Shown in pieces: positions 25,755 to 35,058 of a DNA stretch of 64,000 nt (position 1 is its first letter; each line of letters opens with the position of its first letter). The DNA comes from CAXBID01 sp963815305 (GTDB lineage Bacteria; Bacteroidota; Bacteroidia; Flavobacteriales; Flavobacteriaceae): NCBI GenBank assembly GCA_963815305.1, contig CAWFFW010000001.1, forward strand, positions 1,054,001 to 1,118,000, given 5' to 3'. A program made the translations under genes and the position numbers. A model generated the notes under the pieces. The model was given only the letters and a program-made list of their open reading frames with translations. It did no database searches and was not told the DNA's origin.

Positions 25755-26424
25755 GCGAAACACCATTTAAATCGGTAGTTAAAATATCACTCATATAATT
25801 AAAATATGGACGAATAACTTTAAAAGCATCGTCAATTTCATTTGTAAAATTACGATCTAAAACCTGCTCATCCGTAAATTGTTTTGTAAAAATAAATTGT
25901 TTTTTTTTAATTAAATCGATGGCTTTATGCTCCTTACTGAAACCTTTAGGAGCTGTTTTAACTTCATCTCCAACAAAACCACCCCAAGTATTTTTTAATT
26001 TTTTATCATTTAAAATCGTTCGAATGTCGTCATCATCCATTTCAAATTCTTTTCTAATACGTAGTAAGTCTTCTTTGGCAGGTTCCCAAAATCCCGTTGC
26101 TATAAAACTCTTATTTTGGGGTTGAATATGTAAATAATAGCCACCTCTTAATTTAGGTTTTGTTCTATTAAATGAGCCACCAAAATGAGTTTTATAAGGC
26201 AACTTGTTTTTTGAAAAACGAACATCTCTGTAAATTCTAAATATTTTAAGTTTATCTACATCGTCATGCTTTTTTAAGTTTTCAAACACGTTATGGTATA
26301 ATAATTTTACCTCCCCCTCGGCAACTTTAAACTTTGGTTTGTTTTCGTTAAACCAATCACGATTATTATTTTTTTCTAATGTATTTAAAAATTGAAATAC
26401 AGACTTTGGTAGTACAACACTCAT
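25747..26424 (-). CDS. DUF2461 (TIGR02453) family protein
   Basis: A 225-residue cytoplasmic protein of the DUF2461 family. Signatures: FLNTLEKNNNRDWFNENKPK at 12-31, IFRIYRDVRFSKNKLPYKTH, GGYYLHIQP and FIATGFWEPAKEDLLRIRKE. No biochemical role is established. It overlaps the convergent GreA-like gene by 8 bases at the 3' ends. A strong terminator for the gene upstream lies in front of its promoter region. Confidence 0.9.
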   Translation of the reverse strand: MSVVLPKSVFQFLNTLEKNNNRDWFNENKPKFKVAEGEVKLLYHNVFENLKKHDDVDKLKIFRIYRDVRFSKNKLPYKTHFGGSFNRTKPKLRGGYYLHIQPQNKSFIATGFWEPAKEDLLRIRKEFEMDDDDIRTILNDKKLKNTWGGFVGDEVKTAPKGFSKEHKAIDLIKKKQFIFTKQFTDEQVLDRNFTNEIDDAFKVIRPYFNYMSDILTTDLNGVSLI

Positions 26425-26440
26425 AAACGTTATTTTTTTT

Positions 26441-26478
26441 AAAAATAAAAAAAAGTCCTATTTAATAATAGGACTTTT
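26441..26478 (-). terminator. Strong terminator after the secreted protein gene
   Basis: An 11-bp perfect stem, AAAAGTCCTAT (26451-26461) and ATAGGACTTTT (26468-26478), with a 6-base loop. Read on the minus strand it ends in a T tract, so it stops transcripts from 26500-27060. Confidence 0.88.
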
Positions 26479-26499
26479 AAGTATAATTTCAGAATAATT

Positions 26500-27060
26500 T
26501 TATTCGCTGGCTTTTGCCAACAAGTAGGTTTTAGATTTTAAACTATCAGAATCTTTATCGTAATATTCAATCACAAAATTACCACTATTATCAAAATATC
26601 CAATACCATTATATGCTGCACTATTAATATAGTAATTTCCTTTTTTGTTAGTATTAAAAGCGTTTTCAATTGTAACGAATTTAGACTCATTGTTATTAAA
26701 CGCTATATTAAAACCCCGATCATTAGGTTTAAATAGGTAGCTTTTATCTCCAATTTTATAAGAGGTTTCTTTAGTTAAAAAATCAAAGTCTCCATCTTCA
26801 TCGTCGTCAATCATAACCATTTTTTCTACTTTTGATATCGAGTTAACACGATTTTGATTTACTTCATTTTCATCTTTCTTATCCAATTCAACTGAATTAG
26901 TTTCACGTGTAACAACCTTTACCTTTTTTTCAGTAATTTTCTCACCATCATTGACTTTAATGGTTTTAGTCTCAACTTTTTCTTCTACCTCACTTGGTTT
27001 TTCTTGTGCAAATGCTGTTCCTACTACAAATAGGGCTAACATATATATTGTATTTTTCAT
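26500..27060 (-). CDS. Secreted protein of unknown function
   Basis: A 186-residue exported protein. A signal peptide (MKNTIYMLALFVVGTAFAQ) ends near residue 19. The next 55 residues are highly charged (Lys, Glu, Thr, Val rich), then VMIDDDEDGDFDFLTKETSY, with an acidic stretch reminiscent of calcium-binding loops, and an end region of Asn/Lys-rich beta strands (YINSAAYNGIGYFDNSGNFV). No named domain is recognised. It is transcribed alone between terminator and promoter gaps. It is likely periplasmic or outer-membrane associated. Confidence 0.7.
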   Translation of the reverse strand: MKNTIYMLALFVVGTAFAQEKPSEVEEKVETKTIKVNDGEKITEKKVKVVTRETNSVELDKKDENEVNQNRVNSISKVEKMVMIDDDEDGDFDFLTKETSYKIGDKSYLFKPNDRGFNIAFNNNESKFVTIENAFNTNKKGNYYINSAAYNGIGYFDNSGNFVIEYYDKDSDSLKSKTYLLAKASE

Positions 27061-27245
27061 ATTTAAAATTTTAATTTATCAACAATTCATTATTTCACAT
27101 ATTGCTATATATTTCATAGTGATTTTCACCATTATAAAAATAAATATAATAACTCTCACTAATTACCACATTTACAATTCATATGCGCTCATTCAATACT
27201 TGTTATCTTAAATACAAAGCTTTATCATATAAACTTTCAAATTCA

Positions 27246-28148
27246 TTAATTATTTGAAATATCATTTTCTAATTTTGAACCATCAAGCTTTAAATCGTTA
27301 CCAAATTGTAGTGTTCTAATTGGAAATGGTATATTAATACCTTCTTTGTCATAAGCCTTTTTAATTTCGATGATTGCTTTGGTTTTAGCTCGAAGTTTTT
27401 CGAGCATACTTTCAGCATCAATCCAAAACCTACATAAGTAATTTATTGAACTACCGCCAAACTCTGTGTAATAAAATTCCACATCTTCACTATCTCCAAC
27501 TTGGTTGAAGGTGTTTGCAATAACATCTTTGGTAATTCGCTCTACATCTTCTAAATTAGATTCATAACCAACACCACATTCTAAAGATACTCGCATTCTT
27601 GTTGTTAATGAATAATTTTTTAGCGGATTATCCAGTATCATTTTATTAGGAATTACTACAATGTTATTATCAGCTTCTTTTAAAACAAATTCCTTTAAAT
27701 TAACATCTATTATTTCTCCAGAAAATCCATTTGTTTCTACCCAATTTCCTAGTTGAATTCTTTTTCTAAATGAGATAACAACACCAGCAAAGGTGTTAGA
27801 CAATGTGCCTTGGAGGGCTAAACCAATAGCTAAACCAGCTACACCAGCACCGGCCAGTAATGATGTTAGCATTTTACCTAGATTTAAAATTCCTAAAGCT
27901 AAAAATAGTCCTGCAGCTACTACAACTATCGCAGATATTTTTGAGATTATATTCGCCACAGATTCTTGTGGAACTCTTTTTCCTATTAATTTTAATACAG
28001 CTTTTCTTGTGTATTTAGCTATGAAATAAGATCCTAACATAACTAGAATAGCGAGTATTAAATTAGGTATGTTTTGTATTATGGCACTTAGCCACCCTTG
28101 AAGCTTATCCATTAAGTCGTTAAATGCTGTAGACATTGTATTTTCCAT
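27246..28148 (-). CDS. mscS: Small-conductance mechanosensitive channel (MscS family)
   Basis: A 300-residue channel with three membrane helices (about 28-48, 68-88, 92-125) and the TM3 pore stretch LLAGAGVAGLAIGLALQGTL. The beta domain follows (RIQLGNWVETNGFSGEIIDV, then NNIVVIPNKMILDNPLKNYS) and an alpha/beta cytoplasmic cage. It opens under membrane tension and protects against osmotic downshift. The size is that of E. coli MscS, unlike the larger homologue at 15260-16570. It lies 55 bases after dps on the same strand; a shared transcript is possible. Confidence 0.93.
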   Translation of the reverse strand: MENTMSTAFNDLMDKLQGWLSAIIQNIPNLILAILVMLGSYFIAKYTRKAVLKLIGKRVPQESVANIISKISAIVVVAAGLFLALGILNLGKMLTSLLAGAGVAGLAIGLALQGTLSNTFAGVVISFRKRIQLGNWVETNGFSGEIIDVNLKEFVLKEADNNIVVIPNKMILDNPLKNYSLTTRMRVSLECGVGYESNLEDVERITKDVIANTFNQVGDSEDVEFYYTEFGGSSINYLCRFWIDAESMLEKLRAKTKAIIEIKKAYDKEGINIPFPIRTLQFGNDLKLDGSKLENDISNN

Positions 28149-28203
28149 ATTTATTAAATTTTGTAAATTAATATTTGATTTTCACTACCGGTCCTTATAG
28201 ATT

Positions 28204-28707
28204 TTAGGCTTGAACGACACTATCTTTCAATTTTTCCAAACTTCTTTTTGTCCAAGCATTTAGCATCCAGCTGGATTTTTCTAATTCGCGAATGTAAGCA
28301 CCTATCAAATCAATAGTTCCTTCATCGCCTACGCTCTCTGCTTTCTTTATCACTTTAGACATTTGTTGTAATAATAATTTATGATCATTAATTGTATCTA
28401 AAACCATATTTGTATCCGATTTTAATGGCTCATCTTCTGAAATTGAAGAGACTTTTAAATAATCACTAAATTTACTCATTGGGTGGTATCTTAAGGTTAA
28501 AATTCGTTCTGCTATTTCATCAATTTTAACTCTAGCATCAGCATATAATTCCTCAAATTTTTCATGTAAGTCGAAAAAATTTACGCCTAAAATATTCCAA
28601 TGATTGCTTCTTAGCTTTTGGTAGTATAGATGATAATCTGCCAATAAAATATTAAGCTCAACTACAACCGTTAATAAATCTTCATCTTTCATATTCAAAT
28701 AACTCAT
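28204..28707 (-). CDS. dps: Dps-family DNA-protection ferritin
   Basis: I start at the ATG at 28705-28707 (167 residues) rather than a TTG 36 bases upstream. The ferroxidase residues of Dps are visible: the NHW motif (KLRSNHWNILGVNFFDLHEK) and the following Asp/Glu of HEKFEELYADARVKIDEIAE. Twelve subunits form a shell that oxidises and stores iron with peroxide and shields DNA in stress. The C-terminus (WTKRSLEKLKDSVVQA) is short. The region upstream (28708-29097) is long and gene-free and may hold stress-response control. Confidence 0.93.
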   Translation of the reverse strand: MSYLNMKDEDLLTVVVELNILLADYHLYYQKLRSNHWNILGVNFFDLHEKFEELYADARVKIDEIAERILTLRYHPMSKFSDYLKVSSISEDEPLKSDTNMVLDTINDHKLLLQQMSKVIKKAESVGDEGTIDLIGAYIRELEKSSWMLNAWTKRSLEKLKDSVVQA

Positions 28708-29097
28708 AATATTCTCTGTTTTTTTAATTATCAATCCATACAAACTATATAAGTATGGCGTATTGTCAAGCGCTTTAACAGATTTTAACTCATTTTGGTT
28801 TTGTTTAACTTAAATTATGTTAAATAAAATGCGTTTTGTTAAAAAAATTAAGAATAGCCTATGAAATGAAACCCCTATGAGTTGAGGGTTTAATATGCTA
28901 TTAAAGAAAGACCAGATTTAATATTCCACTTTAATAATCAGATTATTCTCCACAAGGTAATATGATAGTTTGATATTTTGGAAGCATGGTGTTATTTTAG
29001 CTTTTTAAAGGAGAAATCAATGGCTAATATGTCAATTTTAAAAAAGGATGATTGATGCGTTTTTAGGAGCAACTAGTAAGTGTCATTTTCTATATTC
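28708..29097. other. Gene-free stretch upstream of dps
   Basis: It contains a dyad TTTAAC-N9-GTTAAA about 100 bases upstream of the dps start (near 28804-28824), a weak stem AAACCC-AGGGTTT around 28868-28891, and two tiny plus-strand frames near 29021-29099 (one preceded by AAAGGAG) that are too short to call. No intact gene. Confidence 0.5.
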
Positions 29098-30057
29098 TTA
29101 ATTTATACCATATTTATTCGAAAACCCTTTTAAGAAGTTTTTAAGTTTTTGATTGTTTTTGAAAATTTTTCTAAGGTTAGATCTTATAGCATCTAAAACA
29201 TAACCATATCTAATACGTAAATATTGCTCTAATTTGTTTACTTGAGCTCCACGATAGTACAAGTTCTCAAAATATAATAAAATATCATGACGTGGAAATT
29301 TTGACAATTGTGGATGAAATACACCAGTTTTTCCTGCATTATCATGCCAATGGATAATAAATGGATATCCATCCTTATTTTTTAGACGATCAACTGATAC
29401 TTGCTTAGTATCTTCGTCATGCCCTACTCGCATAAAATCTAATCTTTTTAGCGTGACTTGTTTTTTGTCCATTTTTTTCATCAACATATAATTCAAAAGA
29501 GGTTGTTCACCTCCAAACGTAAATGCCTCTCTAAACAACTGAATTCTAGGTTCCTTCCATTCTATGAATGGATCAAAATCTTGTCGCTTTAATAATCCTG
29601 AAATACCGACAAATTGACCTGTATTGAAAGTGAAATTTGGGAAATTAAATTCAGGGTCTATTTTTTTAATTTCTTCAGGGTCAAAATACCAGTTATATAA
29701 ATCTTCTTTAATAAAGGGCTCATCAAATACAATCCAATCTTCATCGTGCTTTTCAAGAATATCTAATATGGGGCCAATTAAAACGATATCAGAATCTAAC
29801 ATTAAAAATCGTTTCTGATTTCCATCTATTATAGGTTCGAATTTTGAAAATCCCCAACCGTAAGCTTGCGCTATTTGTGGATAGATAGATACATTGAAAT
29901 GCTTTTCAATTTCTGATGTGTCAAAATCGCCATGTAATAAGTCTTTTATTAATACAATTGGAATATCTGGATACCAATAACGAATACTGGCTACACAAAT
30001 TCGTGTTAGTCTAAAATCACCTCTATAACATGGTATATATATAATTTCTATTTTCAT
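29098..30057 (-). CDS. Glycosyltransferase-like protein (GT-A fold, GT8-like)
   Basis: A 319-residue soluble protein. The N-terminus IEIIYIPCYRGDFRLTRICV and the nucleotide-sugar motif RFLMLDSDIVLIGPI (DxD) suggest a GT-A glycosyltransferase. Other conserved-looking parts are FNTGQFVGISG and FGGEQPLLNYM, then YPFIIHWHDN. No membrane segment is present; the C-terminus is basic (RSNLRKIFKNNQKLKNFLKG). The acceptor is unknown. It is followed by the truA gene after a 40-base gap toward larger coordinates on the same strand. Family assignment is moderate; it could be a surface-polysaccharide enzyme. Confidence 0.65.
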   Translation of the reverse strand: MKIEIIYIPCYRGDFRLTRICVASIRYWYPDIPIVLIKDLLHGDFDTSEIEKHFNVSIYPQIAQAYGWGFSKFEPIIDGNQKRFLMLDSDIVLIGPILDILEKHDEDWIVFDEPFIKEDLYNWYFDPEEIKKIDPEFNFPNFTFNTGQFVGISGLLKRQDFDPFIEWKEPRIQLFREAFTFGGEQPLLNYMLMKKMDKKQVTLKRLDFMRVGHDEDTKQVSVDRLKNKDGYPFIIHWHDNAGKTGVFHPQLSKFPRHDILLYFENLYYRGAQVNKLEQYLRIRYGYVLDAIRSNLRKIFKNNQKLKNFLKGFSNKYGIN

Positions 30058-30097
30058 AAATTATAGTATATCAATTTTTTAAAAGTAACTAATTAAA

Positions 30098-30874
30098 TCA
30101 TTTAAACTCTATGCTATTCAAAATTAAACCTGAAGCAGGAGCAATATAATCCATCTTAATATTATTTTTTGGTAATAAACTGTTTTCAATATCTTGGAGT
30201 GTTAATTTTTCTTTTCCTAAATCTATTAAAGTCCCCATCATTAATCTAATTTGATTTCGCATAAATCCTTTGCCTTTTACCCTTAGAATATAGCTTTTAT
30301 CTGGAAAAAAATTGGCGGTGTACGTCATGTTTTCAATGATTTCACAAAGCATTATGTTGCGATTATAAATACCATTATCCGTAGGTTTATAACAATACGA
30401 TTTTAAATAATGCTCACCTTCAAATAGCTTCGCACCTTGTTTCATTATTTCTATATCTAAATCATCCAAAATGGTCGTCATTATAGGCGCACAAAAGGGA
30501 TGACATTTTTTGCCAAAAGTAAATAGATACTGATATTCTTTTATTTTAGAGTGATTTATAATATTAAATTTTTCATCTACTTCTTTAATATCCAACGCTC
30601 GAATATCTTGTGGTAAGTTAACGTTGAATAATTGCAAAAAAGCTATTTTATCATCTATTGGTTTTTCAAGAAATAACTCAAATGCTGCGTGTTCAGCTGA
30701 AACCATAGCATCTGTTCTTCCTGAGCCTAAACTTTTAAATTTTTTACCTTGAAGAATAAAATTTAAAGTTCTGTCTATCATTAAATGCACAGTTTTGACA
30801 TCTGGCTGCTTTTGCCACCCATGAAAGCGATAGCCCAAATATTGGATAGTAATTACATAATAGAACTTTTTCAT
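30098..30874 (-). CDS. truA: tRNA pseudouridine synthase TruA-like
   Basis: A 258-residue member of the TruA family. The catalytic Asp55 is in SLGSGRTDAMVSA; further conserved parts are YLGYRFHGWQKQPD at the N-terminus and RVKGKGFMRNQIRLMMGTLI toward the end. TruA converts U38-U40 in the anticodon arm of tRNA to pseudouridine. The family also has RluA-like relatives, but the GRTDxxVSA motif and the QxRxMMGTL motif favour TruA. The sequence is more divergent than usual for a housekeeping TruA, so it may be a second paralogue. Confidence 0.8.
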   Translation of the reverse strand: MKKFYYVITIQYLGYRFHGWQKQPDVKTVHLMIDRTLNFILQGKKFKSLGSGRTDAMVSAEHAAFELFLEKPIDDKIAFLQLFNVNLPQDIRALDIKEVDEKFNIINHSKIKEYQYLFTFGKKCHPFCAPIMTTILDDLDIEIMKQGAKLFEGEHYLKSYCYKPTDNGIYNRNIMLCEIIENMTYTANFFPDKSYILRVKGKGFMRNQIRLMMGTLIDLGKEKLTLQDIENSLLPKNNIKMDYIAPASGLILNSIEFK

Positions 30875-30956
30875 TTATTTTTAGTTCTTGAAAAACATGA
30901 CTCTTAAAAGATGTTATACAAATTAAATACAATTGATGAAGCAAATGTTTTTAATT

Positions 30957-31550
30957 TTATTTTTGTCTTCCCTTTAATTCCGCTTCAATATCTTTTAAAG
31001 TAAAACCTTTGGCTTGAAGTAACATTAAATAATGAAAAAGTAAGTCTGCAGATTCATACAAAAACAAGTCATCATTATTATCCATAGCTTCAATAACCGT
31101 TTCCACGGCCTCCTCACCTACTTTTTGCGCAATTTTATTAATGCCTTTTGAAAATAAGCTTGCTACGTAAGATTTGTTGGTATCCTTATTTTTAACTCTT
31201 TCCGAAATAATATTTTCTAATGTCGTTAAAAACCCATAAGATGATTTATTTTCTTCACTCCAACAGGTATCTGTACCTGTATGGCATGTGGGCCCTAAAG
31301 GGTTTACTGTAACCAAAAGTGAATCTTGATCACAATCGTTTTTTATATCAACTAAGTTTAAAAAATTACCACTTTCCTCGCCCTTAGTCCATAAGCGTTG
31401 TTTACTTCTGCTAAAAAAAGTAACTTGTTTTGTTTTAATGGTATTTTTATAAGCATCCTCATTCATATACCCTAACATCAACACATTTTTTGTTGTGGCA
31501 TCTTGTATTATTGCTGGCACTAATCCGTTTTCGTCGTATTTTATTGTCAT
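30957..31550 (-). CDS. hisIE: Bifunctional phosphoribosyl-AMP cyclohydrolase/phosphoribosyl-ATP pyrophosphatase
   Basis: A 197-residue fusion. The HisI domain (1 to about 105) has TKQVTFFSRSKQRLWTKGEE and the metal-binding cysteines in CDQDSLLVTV and GPTCHTGTDTCW. The HisE domain (about 107-197) has KVGEEAVETVIEAMDNND and LFHYLMLLQ. It performs histidine steps 2 and 3. It is the last gene of the his operon; a 109-base gap with a repeat separates it from hisF. Confidence 0.97.
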   Translation of the reverse strand: MTIKYDENGLVPAIIQDATTKNVLMLGYMNEDAYKNTIKTKQVTFFSRSKQRLWTKGEESGNFLNLVDIKNDCDQDSLLVTVNPLGPTCHTGTDTCWSEENKSSYGFLTTLENIISERVKNKDTNKSYVASLFSKGINKIAQKVGEEAVETVIEAMDNNDDLFLYESADLLFHYLMLLQAKGFTLKDIEAELKGRQK

Positions 31551-31560
31551 AATAATTACT

Positions 31561-31657
31561 TGTCATTGCGAATCACTTTTTAGTGATGCGGCAATCTGTT
31601 TAATCTTTTCTATTTTATTAATGAGATTACTTCGTCGTTCCTCTACTCTTAATGACA
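31561..31657. repeat. Repeat in the hisF-hisIE gap
   Basis: The element is bounded by inverted ends TGTCATT (31561) and AATGACA (31657), with TTGCGAATCACTTTTTAGTG and ATGCGGCAATCTGTTTAATC inside. It resembles the GTCATTGCGAG family of palindromic intergenic repeats seen across many bacteria. A second related sequence is in the next gap (32423-32461). Confidence 0.7.
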
Positions 31658-31659
31658 GA

Positions 31660-32415
31660 CTATAATCGCACTTCTATATTATTTGCCTTTAATTCTTTTT
31701 TTAAATCTGGAATTGTTATTTCTCCAAAATGAAATACACTGGCCGCCAAAGCCGCATCCGATTTACCTTCTTTAAATGTATCAATAAAATGCTGAACATT
31801 TCCAGCGCCTCCTGAAGCAATTATTGGAATATTTAATGATGAAGATAATTTTGCCAAAGCTTCATTTGCAAAACCATTTTTTGTACCATCGTGATTCATT
31901 GATGTGAATAATATTTCTCCTGCACCACGAGTTTCAACTTCCTTAGCCCACTCAAATAAATCAATATCGGTTGGAATACTTCCGCCAGCTAAATGGACTT
32001 TCCAATCATCACCTATTTTTTTTGCATCAATGGCTACAACTACGCACTGACTTCCAAATTTATTGGCCAATTCATTTACTAGTTCTGGACGTTTTACTGC
32101 TGATGAATTAATAGACACTTTATCCGCTCCGCATTGCAAAAGCGCATCAACATCTTCAATACTAGAAATTCCACCACCTACTGTAAAGGGGATATTAACT
32201 TGTTCTGCAACATGCAGTACCATATCTAAAGTGGTTGCACGACCTTCCAAAGTGGCAGAAATATCTAAAAACACCAATTCGTCTGCACCATGATCAGCGT
32301 ATTGTTTTGCTAATTCTACTGGGTCGCCTGCATCTCGTAAATCAACGAAATTAATCCCTTTAACGGTACGTCCATTTTTTATATCTAAACAGGGTATGAT
32401 TCGTTTTGTTAACAT
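31660..32415 (-). CDS. hisF: Imidazole glycerol phosphate synthase cyclase subunit
   Basis: A 251-residue TIM barrel. I begin at the ATG at 32413-32415 (MLTKRIIPCLDIKNGRTVKG), the usual HisF start; an ATG 12 bases upstream falls inside repeat DNA. Catalytic Asp residues lie in IPCLDIKNGR and in the FTSMNHDGTKNGF stretch. HisF uses ammonia from HisH to make imidazole-glycerol phosphate and AICAR. Gap to hisA is about 117 bases and holds a repeat. Confidence 0.97.
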   Translation of the reverse strand: MLTKRIIPCLDIKNGRTVKGINFVDLRDAGDPVELAKQYADHGADELVFLDISATLEGRATTLDMVLHVAEQVNIPFTVGGGISSIEDVDALLQCGADKVSINSSAVKRPELVNELANKFGSQCVVVAIDAKKIGDDWKVHLAGGSIPTDIDLFEWAKEVETRGAGEILFTSMNHDGTKNGFANEALAKLSSSLNIPIIASGGAGNVQHFIDTFKEGKSDAALAASVFHFGEITIPDLKKELKANNIEVRL

Positions 32416-32422
32416 ATTTATC

Positions 32423-32520
32423 GTCATTGCGAGACTTAAAAAGTCGTGGCCATCTGTTTATAATTTATTTTTTAATTGAAACACCTCGACTTAGCGTCAT
32501 GTGACATGTCAATTTGTGCT
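32423..32520. repeat. Repeat-like DNA in the hisA-hisF gap
   Basis: GTCATTGCGAGACTTAAAAA followed by GTCGTGGCCATCTGTTTA (32423-32461) matches the start of the element at 31561. The remainder (to about 32520) contains a small dyad GTCATGTGACATG. Confidence 0.65.
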
Positions 32521-32532
32521 GAGTTTTTATGA

Positions 32533-33267
32533 CTAAACATACTTTTCTAATTGCTTTAAGCTTATTCTATCTTCATAAATAGCTTTACCAATGATAACAC
32601 CTTCACAACCTAATTCTTTCAGAATAGGTAACTCATTAATATGCGAAATACCCCCAGAAGCAACCAATTTGATAGATTGACCTTGGCTGCTATTTGAGCA
32701 TTCTTCTATAATTTGTTTATATAATGCTACGGAAGGCCCTTCTAGCATACCATCTTTTGAAATATCAGTACAAATGACATATTGAATACTTTTCTTTTGA
32801 TAGGATTTTATAAACGGAATAACATCTTCCTTACTTTGCTCCATCCAACCACTTATAGATACTTTACCATTATCACTATCAGCACCCAAAATAATTTTAG
32901 CAGCTCCGTATTTTGAAATCCAACTTTCAAAAGTTTCAGGGTCTTTTACTGCGATACTGCCACCTGTTATTTGCCGTGCTCCTGAATTGAAAGCTATGTG
33001 TAAATCTTCATTCGTTTTTAATCCGCCTCCAAAATCAATCTTTAAAGTTGTTTTCGAAGCAATTTGTTCTAAAACTCTATAGTTTACAATATGTTTTGCC
33101 TTGGCACCATCTAAATCAACTAAATGCAAGTATTGGATACCTGATGCCTCAAAAGCTTTCGCGATTTCTAATGGGCTTTCGCTGTATATTTTCTTGGTTC
33201 CGTAATCGCCTTTTGTTAAACGAACACATTTTCCTTCAATAATATCTATGGCTGGTATGATTCTCAT
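32533..33267 (-). CDS. hisA: ProFAR isomerase
   Basis: A 244-residue TIM barrel (RIIPAIDIIEGKCVRLTKGD, with the catalytic Asp in AIDI; VDLDGAKAKHI; DFGGGLKTNEDL; VICTDISKDGMLEGP, second catalytic Asp). It isomerises ProFAR to PRFAR, histidine step 4. It starts 3 bases after hisH, so the two are translationally linked. Confidence 0.97.
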   Translation of the reverse strand: MRIIPAIDIIEGKCVRLTKGDYGTKKIYSESPLEIAKAFEASGIQYLHLVDLDGAKAKHIVNYRVLEQIASKTTLKIDFGGGLKTNEDLHIAFNSGARQITGGSIAVKDPETFESWISKYGAAKIILGADSDNGKVSISGWMEQSKEDVIPFIKSYQKKSIQYVICTDISKDGMLEGPSVALYKQIIEECSNSSQGQSIKLVASGGISHINELPILKELGCEGVIIGKAIYEDRISLKQLEKYV

Positions 33268-33270
33268 TTG

Positions 33271-33852
33271 TTATAATTCTAAAAAATTTTGCAAAATTTT
33301 CGCTCCTGCGGTACTACTTTTTTCTGGGTGAAACTGAACACCATAAAAATTATTATGTTGTAAAGCTGATGCATAATTTAGTCCGTAATCCGTGGCTGCA
33401 ATAGTTTCATTGCAATGCTCGGCATAATAACTGTGTACTAAATACATATATTCGTTTTCTTTAATACCAGCAAACAAATCAGACTTTAAGTTTTTAATAA
33501 CGTTCCACCCCATTTGAGGCACTTTTAAATCATTAGAAAAACGTTTAACTTCAGTTTGAAAAATACCAAGTCCAGTTGTGTTGCCTTCTTCTGTAAAATT
33601 ACACATAAGTTGCATACCTAAACAAATGCCTAAAACAGGCTGTTTTAAATCAGGAATTAATTTCTCTAAACCACTTTCTTTAAGCATCTTCATAGCTGTA
33701 CTTGCTTCTCCTACTCCAGGAAATATAATTTTATCAGCAGCCAGAATCTCATCTGGATTATTTGACAAAACAGCATCTACTCCCAAACGTTTAAAAGCGA
33801 ATTGAATACTTTTTATGTTTCCAGCTCCGTAATTTATTATAACTAACTTCAT
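33271..33852 (-). CDS. hisH: Imidazole glycerol phosphate synthase glutaminase subunit
   Basis: A 193-residue class I glutamine amidotransferase. The triad is visible: Cys in LGICLGMQLMC, and His and Glu in VQFHPEKSS near the C-terminus. NYGAGNIKSIQFAFKRLG at the start is typical. It supplies ammonia to HisF. It is the gene before hisA in the operon order hisB-hisH-hisA. Confidence 0.97.
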   Translation of the reverse strand: MKLVIINYGAGNIKSIQFAFKRLGVDAVLSNNPDEILAADKIIFPGVGEASTAMKMLKESGLEKLIPDLKQPVLGICLGMQLMCNFTEEGNTTGLGIFQTEVKRFSNDLKVPQMGWNVIKNLKSDLFAGIKENEYMYLVHSYYAEHCNETIAATDYGLNYASALQHNNFYGVQFHPEKSSTAGAKILQNFLEL

Positions 33853-33857
33853 ATGCT

Positions 33858-33906
33858 TTCTTCTCGATACAATTTCTCATTCTTCGAAATCACTCGAAGT
33901 GACAAA
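33858..33906. repeat. Repeat-like DNA in the hisB-hisH gap
   Basis: The gap contains TTCTCGATACAATTTCTCAT and TTCGAAATCACTCGAAGTGA, i.e. short inverted TCGAA/TTCGA units, and resembles the TCGAAGTGACA type of flavobacterial intergenic repeats. Confidence 0.5.
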
Positions 33907-33910
33907 CCTT

Positions 33911-35044
33911 TTATAACATCCCTTTTGTTGATGGTAATATCATTTTTTCAATATCACGTTTTACAGCCATTTTAATGGCTTTAGCAAAAACTTTAAAAAT
34001 AGCTTCAATTTTATGATGTTCGTTTGTGCCTTCAGCTTTTATATTTAAATTACATTTTGCACCATCAGTAAACGATTTAAAAAAATGATAAAACATTTCA
34101 GTTGGCATTTTTCCAATCATTTCCCGTTTAAAATCTGCTTCCCAAACCAACCAGTTTCTACCCCCAAAATCAATAGCAGCTTGTGCATAACAATCGTCCA
34201 TAGGCAAACAAAAACCATAACGTTCAATGCCTAGTTTATTACTTAGTGTTTTATTAAATAGCTCTCCGAAAGCAATCGCTGTATCCTCTATAGTGTGGTG
34301 TTCATCAACTTCTAAATCACCATCCACTTTTATATTTAAATCTAATTGTCCGTGACGTGCAATTTGATCTAACATATGATCAAAAAACGCAATACCTGTA
34401 TCAATTTTACTCTTTCCTGTGCCATCAAGATTTAATTGAATGGCTATTTTTGTTTCATTGGTATTTCTTATAATACCTCCCGTTCTATCATCAGCTTTTA
34501 AGAAATTATAAATTTTAGACCAATCGTTAGTTTCTAAAGCTATAAAAGCATCAAGTTCTTCGCGTTTAACGGTAATCTCATCTGTTCCTAAATGGGTTTC
34601 ATCATTAATAAAAATACCTTTTGCCCCTAAATTTTTTGCTAATTCTATATCAGTTAGCCGATCTCCAATAACAAACGAATTATCTAAATCATATGTATCT
34701 GAAAAATATTTAGTTAATAGCCCTGTGTTTGGTTTTCTTGTTAGTGCGTTATCTTTCGCAAATGTTTTATCAATAAATTGTTTCTTGAATGTAATACCTT
34801 CAGCTTCAAAAGTTTTGATTATAAAATTATGAACGGGCCAAAAGGTGTCTTCAGGATACACATCAGTACCTAAACCGTCTTGATTGGTAATCATTACGAT
34901 TTCGTAATCCATTTCTTTGGCTATTCTGCTTAAATATTGAAATACTTTTGGATAAAATTCTAGTTTTTCAAAAGAATCAATTTGCTCATCAGCAGGTTCT
35001 TTAATAATCGTACCGTCACGGTCTATGAATAATACTTTCTGCAT
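33911..35044 (-). CDS. hisB: Bifunctional histidinol-phosphatase/imidazoleglycerol-phosphate dehydratase
   Basis: A 377-residue fusion. The HAD phosphatase part (1 to about 165) begins FIDRDGTIIKEP with the nucleophilic Asp and has MITNQDGLGTDVYPE and FVIGDRLTDIELAKNLGAKG. The dehydratase part (about 185-377) has FFDHMLDQIARHGQLDL, DEHHTIEDTAIAFGE, and GTNEHHKIEAIFKVFAKA with manganese-binding His residues. It performs steps 6 and 8 of histidine synthesis. The fused form is usual in Bacteroidota and enterics. Confidence 0.97.
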   Translation of the reverse strand: MQKVLFIDRDGTIIKEPADEQIDSFEKLEFYPKVFQYLSRIAKEMDYEIVMITNQDGLGTDVYPEDTFWPVHNFIIKTFEAEGITFKKQFIDKTFAKDNALTRKPNTGLLTKYFSDTYDLDNSFVIGDRLTDIELAKNLGAKGIFINDETHLGTDEITVKREELDAFIALETNDWSKIYNFLKADDRTGGIIRNTNETKIAIQLNLDGTGKSKIDTGIAFFDHMLDQIARHGQLDLNIKVDGDLEVDEHHTIEDTAIAFGELFNKTLSNKLGIERYGFCLPMDDCYAQAAIDFGGRNWLVWEADFKREMIGKMPTEMFYHFFKSFTDGAKCNLNIKAEGTNEHHKIEAIFKVFAKAIKMAVKRDIEKMILPSTKGML

Positions 35045-35058
35045 AAATCCTGTTATTT

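Noticed and set aside
26951..27211. Open frames on the opposite strand of annotated genes (for example 26951-27211 +)
   Set aside because: They are shadows of real genes, with no family-like composition.
29021..29099. Two tiny plus-strand frames (MANMSILKKDD and MIDAFLGATSK) behind an AAAGGAG
   Set aside because: Only 11 and 17 codons, no promoter and no recognisable family; probably chance or a decayed gene.
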